NCBI RefSeq assembly: GCF_015751905.1
Contig: NZ_JADOUF010000001.1
Span: forward strand, 6,572,001-6,636,000
Length of the DNA: 64,000 nt
Origin: Longispora fulva
GTDB lineage: Bacteria > Actinomycetota > Actinomycetes > Mycobacteriales > Micromonosporaceae
Direction of reading: 5' to 3'
In this document: one piece after another, positions 23,635 through 32,583 of the stretch
Position numbering within the stretch: the first letter of the stretch is position 1
Layout: every line of letters begins with the position of its first letter
Notes under the pieces: model-generated
Database searches by the model: none
Seen by the model: the letters and a program-made list of their open reading frames with translations, nothing else
Told to the model about the DNA's origin: nothing
Translations under genes and position numbers: made by a program

Positions 23635-24410
23635 CCATCGAGACCTCCCCCGGGGTGCGCCTGGAGAGCCTGACCACCGGCTCCGGCACCCCGGTCACCG
23701 TTTTCGCGCACGGCCTGGCCGGCGGCATCGCCGACACCCGCCCCCTCGGGGGCGCCGTGCACGGCAGCCGGGTGTTCTTCCAGTTCCGGGGGCATGGCGC
23801 TTCGACGGCGCCGGCCGGGGAGTGGACCTACCGCGACCTGGCCGACGACCTGCGCGGCGTCGCCGACGCGACCGGCGCGACCCGGGCGCTGGGCGTCAGC
23901 CTCGGGGCCGGAGCGCTCTGCCGGCTGCTCGCCGACGATCCGACGAGATTCGACAGGATCGTCCTGTTCCTCCCCGCCGTCCTGGACATGCCCCGGCCCG
24001 CCGCCGCGCGGACCAGGCTCGGCGGTCTGCTCCGGGGCATCGCCGCCGCCGACCGGGACGCGGTCTCGGCCGAGGTCGCCGCAGAGGTGCCGGCTGACCT
24101 GCGCGGCACGTCCGCCGCCCGCGCCTTCATCGCGCACCGCACCACGACCCTGCTGGCCAGCGGCCTCGGAGCCTCCCTGGCCGGCCTGCCGGACCAGACG
24201 GCCGTCGAGTCCGCCGAGCCGCTCAAGGCCGTGACCGCCGACGCGCTGGTCATCGGCTGCCGGGGCGACACGCTGCACCCGGTCGAGACCGCCGAACGGA
24301 TCGCCGGCATCCTGCCGTCGGTGACCCTGCACGTCTACGACGAGCCGCACCCCTTGTGGCGGCACCGCCACGACCTGCGCGAACGCATCTCGGCATTCCT
24401 CAACCGGTAG
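23631..24410 (+). CDS. Alpha/beta hydrolase
   Basis: This 259-residue serine hydrolase of the alpha/beta fold has the oxyanion motif VFAHGLAGG near residue 25, nucleophile elbow GVSLGAGAL near residue 85, acid GDTLHP near residue 210 and catalytic His in EPHPLW near residue 235. The substrate is not evident. The GTG start overlaps the DUF2516 stop, so the two are translationally coupled. Confidence 0.88.
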   Translation: MTIETSPGVRLESLTTGSGTPVTVFAHGLAGGIADTRPLGGAVHGSRVFFQFRGHGASTAPAGEWTYRDLADDLRGVADATGATRALGVSLGAGALCRLLADDPTRFDRIVLFLPAVLDMPRPAAARTRLGGLLRGIAAADRDAVSAEVAAEVPADLRGTSAARAFIAHRTTTLLASGLGASLAGLPDQTAVESAEPLKAVTADALVIGCRGDTLHPVETAERIAGILPSVTLHVYDEPHPLWRHRHDLRERISAFLNR

Positions 24411-24413
24411 ACA

Positions 24414-24478
24414 GGATCAAAAACAAACCTCAGACGGTTACGCCGCGTCCCTGCTCCCTGTTCCGACGGCACCTCCGC
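24414..24478 (+). repeat. Dispersed intergenic repeat, copy B
   Basis: GATCAA (24415) is followed by the core starting GACGGTTACGCCGCG at 24433; all 21 bases of 24433-24453 are identical to 57919-57939. GGCACCTC follows at 24468-24475, 35 bp from the core start. It lies between convergent genes. Confidence 0.75.
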
Positions 24479-24583
24479 CAGCCTGTCCTGGGCCGCTGAG
24501 GGACGGGTCCGCCAACGGGTGACCACGTGGACCACCCCCGGCGCCCCGCCCGCCAGGCCCGGATCGCACGTTCGTGGGCGTGG

Positions 24584-25069
24584 TCAGTCGAGTGCGGTGG
24601 CGAGCATGCCGGGTTCGTAGGAGCCGCCCGGGTTGCGCACGATCACGTTGAACCGGTTGGCCGCGTTGATGAACGCGATCAGGCTGACCAGCGCCCCGAT
24701 CTGGTCGTCGTCGTAGTGCTCGCGTACCTCGGCCCAGGTCGCGTCGGACACGCCGTGGTGGGCGTCGGCGATCCGAGTACCCTCCTCCGTCAGCGCCAGC
24801 GCGGCCCGCTCGGCCCCGGTGAACACGGTGGCCTCGCGCCACACGGCCACCAGGTGCAGCCGGAGCGGGGTCTCCCCGGCGGCCGTGGCCTCCTTGGTGT
24901 GCATGTCGGTGCAGAACGCGCAGCCGTTGATCTGGCTGGCCCGCAGGTTCACCAGTTCCTGGGTGGACTTCGGGAGCGTCGACTGCGCGATGGCCGACCC
25001 TGCGTTGTGGAACCGCTTGGCGACCTTCACGGCGGTCGGGCTGTCGAACAGGTTGAATCGGGCGTCCAT
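24584..25069 (-). CDS. Carboxymuconolactone decarboxylase family protein (AhpD-like)
   Basis: This 161-residue all-helical protein carries the AhpD-type redox motif GCAFCTDMH at residues 53-61, including the resolving CxxC and His. Such proteins act as peroxidase-like reductases or decarboxylases. ATG 25069 has GAGG about 8 nt upstream. It is divergent from an ECF41 sigma factor and preceded by TGTCACA-N16-CATC, close to the ECF41 promoter consensus, so it is the expected target gene of that sigma factor. Confidence 0.9.
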   Translation of the reverse strand: MDARFNLFDSPTAVKVAKRFHNAGSAIAQSTLPKSTQELVNLRASQINGCAFCTDMHTKEATAAGETPLRLHLVAVWREATVFTGAERAALALTEEGTRIADAHHGVSDATWAEVREHYDDDQIGALVSLIAFINAANRFNVIVRNPGGSYEPGMLATALD

Positions 25070-25114
25070 GGCTTCGTCCTCACTCGTGGTGTCGCGCGTA
25101 CCGAACGAACACAA

Positions 25115-25141
25115 GATGCCGGTGACCCGTGTTCTGTGACA
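25115..25141 (-). promoter_or_regulatory. ECF41-type promoter of the decarboxylase gene
   Basis: On the minus strand TGTCACA (25141-25135) is followed after 16 bp by CATC (25118-25115). The known ECF41 consensus is TGTCACA-N16-CGTC, so there is one mismatch in the -10. Confidence 0.75.
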
Positions 25142-25175
25142 GGGCGGCGACGTGACGCACGACACCGGTCCCCGG

Positions 25176-25202
25176 TGTCACAGGGTGGTGGTGGCCGGCG
25201 TC
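25176..25202 (+). promoter_or_regulatory. ECF41-type promoter of the sigma factor gene
   Basis: TGTCACA (25176-25182) is followed after exactly 16 bp by CGTC (25199-25202), a full match to the ECF41 consensus, 42 bp upstream of the sigma gene ATG. It implies positive autoregulation. Confidence 0.8.
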
Positions 25203-25244
25203 CTGTGCGTGACACAGTCGAGCGCCCAGAGACAGGAGCGACCC

Positions 25245-26123
25245 ATGGACCCGGCCACCGAGGTGTTCGTCGCCCACCGCAACCTGCTGTTCACCGTCGC
25301 CTACGAGATGCTCGGCTCGGCCGCCGACGCCGAGGACGTCCTGCAGGAGACCTGGCTGCGGTGGGTGGGCGTCGATCTCGACTCGGTGCGCGAGCAGCGC
25401 GCGTACCTGGTGCGGATCACCACCCGGCAGGCGCTCAGCCGGTTGCGTACCCTCAGCCGGCGCAAGGAGTCCTATGTCGGCCCCTGGCTGCCCGAGCCGC
25501 TGCTGACCGCGCCCGACGTCGCCGAGGACGTCGAGTTGGCCGACAGCGTCTCGATGGCGATGCTGCTGGTGCTGGAGACGCTCACGCCGACCGAGCGCGC
25601 GGTGTTCGTGCTCCGCGAGGTGTTCGACCTGGACTACGACGAGATCGCCGAAGCCGTCGACAAGTCCCCGGCGGCGGTCCGCCAGATCGCCCACCGGGCG
25701 CGGGCGCACGTCGCCGCGCGCCGACCGCGCGGGGTCGCGTCGCGGGCCGAGACCCGGGGCGCGCTCGAGGCGTTCCAGCGGGCGATCGAGACCGGCGACC
25801 TGCAGAGCCTCCTCGACATTCTCGCCCCGGATGTCGTCTTCCTCGGTGACGGCGGTGGGGTCGTGCAGGCCGTGCTGCGGCCCGTCCTGGGCGCGGACAA
25901 GGTGGCCCGCCTGCTGACGGCCGGCATCCCCCGGATCGACGCCGAGGTGTCGGTCGAGCTGGTCCAGATCAACGGCGGCCCGGCCCTGATCATCCGGTTC
26001 GACGGGGACATCGACAACGTCGTGGCGGCACGCGTCGACGACGGCCTGATCACGGGGCTCTACGTGGTGCGCAACCCCGAGAAGCTGTCGCGGGTCGAGA
26101 ACGAGACCGCGATGAGCCGCTGA
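25245..26123 (+). CDS. sigJ: ECF41 family sigma factor (SigJ-like) with SnoaL-like extension
   Basis: The protein has 292 residues. Sigma region 2 is at residues 5-75 (LLFTVAYEMLGSAADAEDVLQETWLRW), region 4 at 105-160 (LTPTERAVFVLREVFDLDYDEIAEAV), and a SnoaL-like C-terminal domain follows (residues 175-285, DVVFLGDGGGVVQ). In ECF41 proteins this extension replaces a separate anti-sigma factor and tunes activity. ATG 25245 follows AGGAG by 6 nt. Its divergent partner is the decarboxylase family gene, as usual for ECF41. Confidence 0.93.
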   Translation: MDPATEVFVAHRNLLFTVAYEMLGSAADAEDVLQETWLRWVGVDLDSVREQRAYLVRITTRQALSRLRTLSRRKESYVGPWLPEPLLTAPDVAEDVELADSVSMAMLLVLETLTPTERAVFVLREVFDLDYDEIAEAVDKSPAAVRQIAHRARAHVAARRPRGVASRAETRGALEAFQRAIETGDLQSLLDILAPDVVFLGDGGGVVQAVLRPVLGADKVARLLTAGIPRIDAEVSVELVQINGGPALIIRFDGDIDNVVAARVDDGLITGLYVVRNPEKLSRVENETAMSR

Positions 26124-26172
26124 GCCGGCGTACCCGGATGATGGGTTTGAAGGGGTCCCCTACTCTGTGCCG

Positions 26173-26943
26173 ATGAGTGTCGTGCGGGACTTCTTCGCCG
26201 GTGTCGGCTACCTGGGCAAGGGCATCGGCCTGTGGTTCCGGTCGCCGCGACTGCTCGCCCTGGGCCTGATCCCCGCGATCATCGCCGGGGCGGTGCTGCT
26301 CACCGCGATGATCTTCTTCTGGGTCAACGTCGGCGACATCGCGACCTGGATGACCCCGTTCGCCGACTCCTGGGACGAGACCGGCCGCGACGTGTTCCGC
26401 TTCACAGCCGCAGCGCTGCTGGTCGGGGTGTCGCTGCTGCTCGGCGTGCTGCTGTACACCGCGCTGACCCTGGCGATCGGCGACCCGTTCTACGAGAAGA
26501 TCTCCGAGCGGGTCGAGGACTCCCGGGGCGGCGTGACCGGCGAGGTGCAGCTGTCCCTGGCCCGGTCGATCGGCCGGTCGATCGTGGACTCCCTGCGGTT
26601 GGTCGGCAAGTCGCTGCTGTTCGGGATCGTGCTGTTCGCGTTGGGATTCATCCCGGTCGTCGGGCAGACTGTGGTGCCGGTGCTCGGCGCGCTCGTCGGC
26701 GGCTGGTTCCTGACCATGGAGCTGACGTCCGTGCCGTTCGAGCGGCGCGGCCTGCGGGTCTGGGACCGGCGGCGGATCCTGAAGGGCCGGCGCGCGCTGG
26801 CGGTCGGCTTCGGTACGGCGACGTTCCTGTGCTTCCTGGTCCCCGGCGGGGCGATCCTGGTCACCCCGGCGGCCGTGGCCGGGGCGACCCTGCTGGCCCG
26901 CGAGGTGCTAGGCGAGCGCCCGCAGCACGTCGACCAGGGCTGA
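26173..26943 (+). CDS. EI24 domain (CysZ-like) membrane protein
   Basis: This 256-residue protein has about four to six membrane segments and the EI24/CysZ pattern: FFAGVGYLGKGIGLWFRSPRL at the start, then ALTLAIGDPFYEKISERVE and IPVVGQTVVPVLGALVGGWF. CysZ family proteins transport sulfate; EI24 members in actinobacteria are uncharacterised. TACTCT (26161-26166) ends 6 nt before ATG 26173, favouring this start over GTG 26167. Its 3' end overlaps the convergent amidohydrolase by 36 bp. Confidence 0.87.
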   Translation: MSVVRDFFAGVGYLGKGIGLWFRSPRLLALGLIPAIIAGAVLLTAMIFFWVNVGDIATWMTPFADSWDETGRDVFRFTAAALLVGVSLLLGVLLYTALTLAIGDPFYEKISERVEDSRGGVTGEVQLSLARSIGRSIVDSLRLVGKSLLFGIVLFALGFIPVVGQTVVPVLGALVGGWFLTMELTSVPFERRGLRVWDRRRILKGRRALAVGFGTATFLCFLVPGGAILVTPAAVAGATLLAREVLGERPQHVDQG

Positions 26944-28107
26944 CACCCCGGACAGACAGTCGGGGATCTCGGCGTGCTCGTCGGGGGAGTGCGACACGCC
27001 CGTCGGGTTCCGGACGAACAGCATCGCGGTCGGCACGCCGGCCACGGCCAGTACACCGGCGTCGTGCCCGGCCCCGGTGCCCAGGATCGGCGCGCCGTCC
27101 AGCAGCGCCGACAGCCGGTCCCGCAGCGCCGGGTCGAACGCCGTCTCCCCGGTGTAGGACTCGTTGACCATGTGGAAGCCGGTCTCGTCGCGCTGCGCCC
27201 GCTCGGCGGTCGCGTCGTGGATCTCCTTCACGACGTCGGTCAACGTGGACTCCTGGGGAGCCCGGGCGTCGAGCCAGGCGGTGACCCGGGACGGCACGGC
27301 GTTCGTGCCGTTCGGCTCGCACACCAGCTTGCCGATCGTGGCGACAGCGCCACCGAGCCGGGCCTTCTTCCGCGCCGCGAGCACCGTGTTCGCGTACGTC
27401 AGCATCGGGTCGCGGCGGTCCTCCAGCCGGGTGGTGCCCGCGTGGTTGGCCTCGCCGGTGAAGTCGAGCCGCCACCGGCCGTGCGGCCAGATCGCCTCGC
27501 CGACCGCCACCGGACGGTCCATGTCGATCAGGCCCCGGCCCTGCTCGACGTGCAGCTCGATGTACACCCCGACCTTCGCCATCAGCGCCGGGTCCGGCCC
27601 GACGGCCGCCGGGTCGAAGCCCGCTGCGCCCATCGCGTCGCCGAAGGTGGTGCCGGCCGCGTCGGTCAGGCTCAGCGCCTTGTCGACCGTGATCGCCCCC
27701 GCCATCAGCCGCGAGCCCAGGCACGCGATCCCGAACCGCGCGCCCTCCTCCTCCGCGAACGCCGTCACGGCGATCGGCCGCCGGGGCACGAAGCCCTCCG
27801 CCCGCAGCCGGTCCACGGCCGCGAAGGCGCTCACCACGCCGAGCGGCCCGTCAAAAGCACCACCATCGGGTACCGAGTCCAGATGGCTCCCGGTCACCAC
27901 CGCGTCCCCGGCGTCCGGGTCGCCCCACCACGCCCACAGGTTGCCGTTGCCGTCGGTGCGCACAGGCATGCCGCGCTTGTCCGCCTCCTGCCGGAACCAC
28001 GCCCGGCACTCCAGCTCGGCCGCCCCGAGGGTGTACCTCCGGTAGCCGCCCGTCGCGTCGAACCGTCCGACCGGGGCCAGGTCGCGCCACATCTCCTCGA
28101 AGCTCAT
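26908..28107 (-). CDS. allC: Allantoate amidohydrolase / M20 family hydantoinase-type carbamoylase
   Basis: This 399-residue M20 metallo-amidohydrolase has zinc ligands in GSHLDSVPDGGAFDGPLGV (His near 74, Asp near 85), the acidic pair EEEGARFG near 120, ELHVEQG near 185 and a C-terminal SHSPDEHAE. This set is typical of allantoate amidohydrolases and N-carbamoyl-L-amino acid amidohydrolases, and the two are hard to separate by sequence. ATG 28107 overlaps the stop of the upstream LuxR-type regulator (ATGA), so it is co-transcribed with it. Confidence 0.85.
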   Translation of the reverse strand: MSFEEMWRDLAPVGRFDATGGYRRYTLGAAELECRAWFRQEADKRGMPVRTDGNGNLWAWWGDPDAGDAVVTGSHLDSVPDGGAFDGPLGVVSAFAAVDRLRAEGFVPRRPIAVTAFAEEEGARFGIACLGSRLMAGAITVDKALSLTDAAGTTFGDAMGAAGFDPAAVGPDPALMAKVGVYIELHVEQGRGLIDMDRPVAVGEAIWPHGRWRLDFTGEANHAGTTRLEDRRDPMLTYANTVLAARKKARLGGAVATIGKLVCEPNGTNAVPSRVTAWLDARAPQESTLTDVVKEIHDATAERAQRDETGFHMVNESYTGETAFDPALRDRLSALLDGAPILGTGAGHDAGVLAVAGVPTAMLFVRNPTGVSHSPDEHAEIPDCLSGVSALVDVLRALA

Positions 28108-30749
28108 GCCACCAACTTAGCCAGCTCACCCCGGGACAGGATCCCCAGCTTCGGATACGCCTTGTACAGGTGGTGCCCGACCGTCCTCGGGCTCAGGAAC
28201 AGCCGGGCCGCGATGTCCCGGTTCGACAGGCCCTGGGCCGCGAGGTGCACGATGGCCAGTTCCTGCGGGGTGAGCACGGCCAGCGGACCACTCCGCGGTG
28301 CCGGCGCGGCATCACCGGTGGCACCGAGTTCCGCGCGCGCCCGGGTGGCCCACGGCTCCGCGCCGAGCTGTTCGAAGATCTCCATCGCGGTGCGCAGTGG
28401 CCCGCGCGCCTCGGCCCTCCGCCGGCCCCGGCGGAGCCATTCGCCGTAGAGCAGGTCGGTGCGGGCCCGCTCGAAGGGGCGCTCGGGACGCTGGCCGGTC
28501 GGGTCCATGACCGGTCTGGCCGCCTCGTGCGCCGCGTCGTGGTCGGCCTCCTCGCCGGTGAGGAGCGCCCGGCAGCGCAGCGCCAGGGCCAGGGCCCACG
28601 GCTGGCCCGTGTGCCCGGCCCAGGCCTCGAACCTGGCCAACGGCGCGACCGCCCGCTCCGGCCGCCCCAGCCGTACCGCCGCCTCCACCAGGTCCGGCAC
28701 GCACCGGGTCGCCGACACGTGGAACGCCAACGGCCCGGTGGCCAGGCCCTCGAACCGGTGCAGGGCCGCCTCCACCCGGCCCAGCCCGAGGTCGAGCATC
28801 CCGAGCGCCCACTCCGTCCACGGCCCACCGGCCTCGGCGCTGCGGGCGGCTGCGGCGTACCCCAGGCAGGCCTCCTCGTCGCCCCGGATCGCCGCCAGGT
28901 ACGCCAGCAGCCCGTTGACCTGGCTCAACCACTGCCGCTGTCCGGTGTCCGCGGCGATCTGGACCGCCTCGTGCGCCGCCGCGGCGGCCTCAGCGTGCCG
29001 GCCGGCGAACAACTCGGCCTCGGCCTGGAAGAACAGCGCTGTGGGAAGGAAACCGAAGCCGCCCTGGGCCCGGCCGGCGACGGCGAGCGCCCCGGCATGC
29101 TCCGCCGTCAGGTCGTCGCGCCCCAGCGCGAGCGCGATCCCCAGCACCATGACCAGGTCCCTCGGCTCGCCGGCCGCCGACAACAGGGCCGCGTCGAGTG
29201 CCTCGTCGACAGGTACCGGCAGCCCCGTCCACGGCGACACCGCTGCCGTCAACAGCCGGGTGACCGGGGTGGCCGGGGCGGTCGCCATCCGGCGGACCAC
29301 GTCCAGGACAGCGGCCTCATCGGTGTACCAGCCGGTGTGGAACGCCTGGACCAGCATCCTGGTCCCCTCGCCGGGCCCGGTGTCCCGGCAGGCCTCGAAC
29401 CCGGCGATCAGGAGGGCGTGCGCTGCCCGGAACTCGCCCCGCCAGAAGGCGACCGTGCCCTGGAGCAGGGTGAGCCGGGTACGGGCCGCCCTCGGGTCGA
29501 CGTCCCGGACCGCCTCGTCGGCGAGGGTGCCCGCCCGGTCGAGGTCGCCCGACTCCACGGCCGACTCGGCCGCCAGCAGCAGTCGGTCGGCGCGGGCCGC
29601 CCGGTCCGGGCTGAGCCGGGCGGACCGTTCGTAGCCGGTGCTCGCGGCGGCGTACCCGCTCCGGGATCTGCTGTGTTCGGCGGCCCGGGCCAGTTCTGCG
29701 GCGACCTCCTCGTCCGGGCCGGTCGCCGCGGCGGCCAGGTGCCAGGCACGCCGGTCGGTGTCCCCGTCGCCGAGGGCCGCGGCGAGCGCCCGGTGCGCGG
29801 CGATCCGGTCGAGGAGGGGTGCGCCCTGGTAGACGGCGGCCCGGACCAGTGGGTGCCGGAACGCCACGGTGCCGTCCCCCTCGGCCAGCAGGTGCTCGGC
29901 CGGGGCCACGTCGGCCAGGCCGGCGCCGAGCAGCGCGCCGGCCCGCAGGATCAGCCCCGGGTCCCCGGTGTCGTCGGCGGCCGCGACGAGGAGCAGGGTT
30001 CGGGTGGCCGGCGGGAGCATGGCCGCCTGGCCGTGGAAGGCGAGCTGGAGCCGGTCGGAGAGTGGTAACGGTCCTGTCGGGCCGGAGGCCGTGGCCAGGC
30101 TCGCCGGGAGTTCGCGCAGCGCGAGCGGGTTGCCCCGCGCCTCGGCCAGCACCCGGTACCGGACGGCCGGGGTCAGTCCGGCGTCGTGCGCGTCCAGCAG
30201 CGCTGCGGCGGCGTCCGGTTCCAGCCCGGCCACGGTGCGGGTCGGCAGCCCCGGTGCCCGGAACCCGGGACGGGCGGCGAACAGCAGCCCGACGCCCTCG
30301 GAGTGCAGCCGGCGGGCCGCGAACAGCAGGGCCTCGGCGGACGCCCGGTCCAGCCACTGGGCGTCGTCCACGAGACAGAGCACAGGTCCCAGCTCGGCCA
30401 GCAAGGACAGCACGGCCAGCCCGGTCAGCAACCGGTCGACCGGGTCCGCGACGCCGAGCCCGAACGCCCCGCGCAACGCCCGGCGCTGCGGCCCGGGCAG
30501 CGCGTCGACCCGGTCGAGGGCCGGCCGGAGCAGCATGTGCAGCCCGGCGAACGGCAGCTCCGCCTCCGACTCGATGCCGGTGCCCCGCAGGAGGGGGAGG
30601 TCGGTGGCGCGCCCGGCCGCGTACCCCAGCAGGTGGGTCTTGCCGATCCCTGGTTCTCCACTGAGGACCAGGGTGCCGCTTTCCCCGGCCCGGCATCCGG
30701 CCAGCAGCGCGTCGATCGCCTGCCGCTCTCCCGTCCGACCGAAGATCAT
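28104..30749 (-). CDS. LuxR-family LAL regulator with AAA ATPase domain
   Basis: The protein has 881 residues. The N-terminal ATPase shows Walker A GEPGIGKT near residue 30 and Walker B VLCLVDDAQWLD near residue 125. A long TPR-like helical region follows, and a LuxR helix-turn-helix ends the protein (LTPQELAIVHLAAQGLSNRD, then FLSPRTVGHHLYKAYPKLGI). LAL regulators are ATP-dependent activators sensing a small ligand. It is operonic with the amidohydrolase and divergent from an NTF2-like gene, the two most likely targets. Confidence 0.9.
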   Translation of the reverse strand: MIFGRTGERQAIDALLAGCRAGESGTLVLSGEPGIGKTHLLGYAAGRATDLPLLRGTGIESEAELPFAGLHMLLRPALDRVDALPGPQRRALRGAFGLGVADPVDRLLTGLAVLSLLAELGPVLCLVDDAQWLDRASAEALLFAARRLHSEGVGLLFAARPGFRAPGLPTRTVAGLEPDAAAALLDAHDAGLTPAVRYRVLAEARGNPLALRELPASLATASGPTGPLPLSDRLQLAFHGQAAMLPPATRTLLLVAAADDTGDPGLILRAGALLGAGLADVAPAEHLLAEGDGTVAFRHPLVRAAVYQGAPLLDRIAAHRALAAALGDGDTDRRAWHLAAAATGPDEEVAAELARAAEHSRSRSGYAAASTGYERSARLSPDRAARADRLLLAAESAVESGDLDRAGTLADEAVRDVDPRAARTRLTLLQGTVAFWRGEFRAAHALLIAGFEACRDTGPGEGTRMLVQAFHTGWYTDEAAVLDVVRRMATAPATPVTRLLTAAVSPWTGLPVPVDEALDAALLSAAGEPRDLVMVLGIALALGRDDLTAEHAGALAVAGRAQGGFGFLPTALFFQAEAELFAGRHAEAAAAAHEAVQIAADTGQRQWLSQVNGLLAYLAAIRGDEEACLGYAAAARSAEAGGPWTEWALGMLDLGLGRVEAALHRFEGLATGPLAFHVSATRCVPDLVEAAVRLGRPERAVAPLARFEAWAGHTGQPWALALALRCRALLTGEEADHDAAHEAARPVMDPTGQRPERPFERARTDLLYGEWLRRGRRRAEARGPLRTAMEIFEQLGAEPWATRARAELGATGDAAPAPRSGPLAVLTPQELAIVHLAAQGLSNRDIAARLFLSPRTVGHHLYKAYPKLGILSRGELAKLVA

Positions 30750-30870
30750 TTGTTGACCCTACCTATGGCGGTGCGCGGAATTACCTATGCGACGACCGAT
30801 TCCGGGGCACACGGAACTCCGTAGCGTTCTCCCTGTCAGCAACAAGCACAACGAACCAGGAGAAAATGCC

Positions 30871-31233
30871 ATGAGCGACTTCACCGAGCTGGTCGGCCGC
30901 TACCTCGCCAGCTGGAACGAGACCGACCAGGCCGCCCGGCGCGCCGCCCTCGACGAGATCTGGACCGCCGACGCCGTCTACATCGACCCGATGGTCTCCG
31001 TCGAGGGCCGCGACGCCATCGACGCCGTGATCGGCGCGGTGCACGCCCAGTTCCCCGGGCTGGTGTTCACGCTGGTGGGGGCGGTGGACGAGCATCACGA
31101 CCTGGCCCGCTTCCAGTGGGGCCTCGGGCCGGCGGGCGCGGAGCCGATCGTGGTCGGGTTCGACGTGGCGGTCCGGGTGGATGGCCGGATCAGCACGGTG
31201 CACGGCTTCCTGGACAAGGTCCCCACCGCCTGA
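30871..31233 (+). CDS. NTF2/SnoaL-like protein
   Basis: This 120-residue protein has the cone-shaped NTF2 fold pattern: FTELVGRYLASWNETDQAARRAALDEIWTADAVYIDP split over residues 3-40, then VGAVDEHHDLARFQWGLG. Members are small binding proteins or isomerases, and no catalytic assignment is possible. ATG 30871 follows AGGAGAAA. It is divergent from the LAL regulator. Confidence 0.85.
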   Translation: MSDFTELVGRYLASWNETDQAARRAALDEIWTADAVYIDPMVSVEGRDAIDAVIGAVHAQFPGLVFTLVGAVDEHHDLARFQWGLGPAGAEPIVVGFDVAVRVDGRISTVHGFLDKVPTA

Positions 31234-31356
31234 GGGGCGACCGCCACCCGGGGCCCGGAGCCCGGCCCCGGGAGCCTGGCCCCGCAGGACCGGCGACCGA
31301 CCCGGAATCGGCCACCGTTCCGGACAACGACCGAGCCAGCGGCCTACCCTGGGGTC

Positions 31357-31932
31357 ATGCGGATCGAGGTCGTGGCCGGGGACATCACCACCCAGCAGGT
31401 GGACGCGATCGTCAACGCCGCCAACTCCTCCCTCCTCGGCGGAGGCGGCGTCGACGGCGCGATCCACCGCAAGGGCGGCCCAGAGATCCTCGCGGCATGC
31501 CGGGCCCTCCGCGCCGGCCACTATGGCAAGGGCCTGAGGACAGGCCAGGCGGTCGCCACCACGGCCGGCCTGCTTCCGGCCCGCTGGGTGATCCACACCG
31601 TCGGCCCGGTGTACTCGCCGTCCCTCGACCGTTCCGCCGACCTGCGCTCCTGCTACACGGAGTCGCTCCGGGTCGCCGACGAGCTGGGCGCGGCCACGGT
31701 CGCGTTCCCGCTGATCTCCGCTGGGGTCTACCGCTGGCCGGCCGAGGACGCGATCCGCCAGGCCCTGGAGGCGCTCCGGACCGCCGACACCACGGTGGAA
31801 GTCGCCCGGCTGGTCCTTTTCGAGGCCGACCGGGTGCCTCTGGCGGAGCGGCTTCGGCGTGGCTCTGTACCCCGAACCGGTCCTGGTCCGGGGCCACACC
31901 CGGACGGCCGCGACGCGCCCAGGGTCGGCTAG
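31357..31932 (+). CDS. Macro domain O-acetyl-ADP-ribose deacetylase (YmdB type)
   Basis: The protein has 191 residues. Residues 1-165 form a macro domain with GDITTQQVDAIVNAANSSLLGGGGVDGAIH (ADP-ribose pocket, split in two motifs) and IHTVGPVY and FPLISAGVYRWP. The enzyme removes acetyl or ADP-ribose groups. The last 25 residues are a Pro/Gly-rich tail. TACCCT (31345-31350) ends 6 nt before the ATG, so the transcript is probably leaderless. Its stop overlaps that of the convergent small gene. Confidence 0.9.
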   Translation: MRIEVVAGDITTQQVDAIVNAANSSLLGGGGVDGAIHRKGGPEILAACRALRAGHYGKGLRTGQAVATTAGLLPARWVIHTVGPVYSPSLDRSADLRSCYTESLRVADELGAATVAFPLISAGVYRWPAEDAIRQALEALRTADTTVEVARLVLFEADRVPLAERLRRGSVPRTGPGPGPHPDGRDAPRVG

Positions 31933-32132
31933 ATTCGCCAGCCCTTTCTAGCCCGGGTGTGGAACATGCCGGGAAACGTCGGGCACGCGAACACCTCGAC
32001 CCGGCTGAGCTGCACGGCCGAGAACGCCTGCACCTCCGCCAGCGTGAACCTGCTCCGTTCCATCCGGCCGTCGAAGCAGCTCGGATGCTTGCACTGCGGC
32101 GGCACCGTCACTGGCACCGGGAGAGCCACCAC
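31929..32132 (-). CDS. Small hypothetical protein
   Basis: This 67-residue ORF starts with GTG and is weakly supported by AGGG about 4 nt upstream. Three Cys residues (QCKHPSC and FACP) and an Arg-rich C-terminus are visible, but no known domain. It overlaps the upstream minus-strand gene by 25 bp, suggesting a two-gene operon. It may be a small metal- or nucleic-acid-binding protein, but nothing shows this directly. Confidence 0.5.
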   Translation of the reverse strand: MVALPVPVTVPPQCKHPSCFDGRMERSRFTLAEVQAFSAVQLSRVEVFACPTFPGMFHTRARKGWRI

Positions 32133-32434
32133 TCGCCCTGCCCGGCATGGGATATCTGGTACTCGTGCGACGGCAGCAAAACGACCTCACCCCGATCGGT
32201 CGGTATGGAAACGAGGGGATTCCCGGCGCGGGTGAGCCGGTAGCCGTGTCCGGCCACGAACCACGCGCCCCCGGTGACCTGCCAGTGGAAGCCGACGATC
32301 CGGAGCCGGTAGGTGTCACCGGTCTCCATCCAGTACGTGTGGAATCCGTCGTTGTCGAGCCGCAGGCTGACGACCGCGGCCCGGCCGCCCCTGACTACGG
32401 TCTCCACTGTGGCAAGTCGGGTGATCGTGGGCAT
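32108..32434 (-). CDS. Hypothetical protein, small beta-rich
   Basis: This 108-residue ORF has a strong ribosome site (GAGGAGGT 5-6 nt before the ATG). Its sequence alternates strands (AAVVSLRLDNDGFHTYW, YRLRIVGFHWQV, GEVVLLPSHEYQI), suggesting a beta-barrel or sandwich. I do not recognise the family. It is divergent from an XRE-DUF5753 regulator, which may control it. Confidence 0.65.
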   Translation of the reverse strand: MPTITRLATVETVVRGGRAAVVSLRLDNDGFHTYWMETGDTYRLRIVGFHWQVTGGAWFVAGHGYRLTRAGNPLVSIPTDRGEVVLLPSHEYQISHAGQGEWWLSRCQ

Positions 32435-32530
32435 GGTGGACCTCCTCGTCGGTTAGTTCGTGTCGCAGGGTGGTTTCCGTTACACGCTCGGTCGAGGGGA
32501 TCTGTCGGGTTTCGGATTCGCCTAGCCAGA

Positions 32531-32574
32531 TTGGCACTGTGACAGATCTAGCGCAAGGTAATCGCTAGTGCCAA
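32531..32574. promoter_or_regulatory. Nested inverted repeats between divergent small gene and XRE gene
   Basis: TTGGCAC (32531-32537) mirrors GTGCCAA (32568-32574), and inside it CTAGCG (32548-32553) mirrors CGCTAG (32563-32568). Two nested dyads 10 bp before the XRE start suggest an autoregulatory operator. Confidence 0.5.
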
Positions 32575-32583
32575 CATGAGTGA

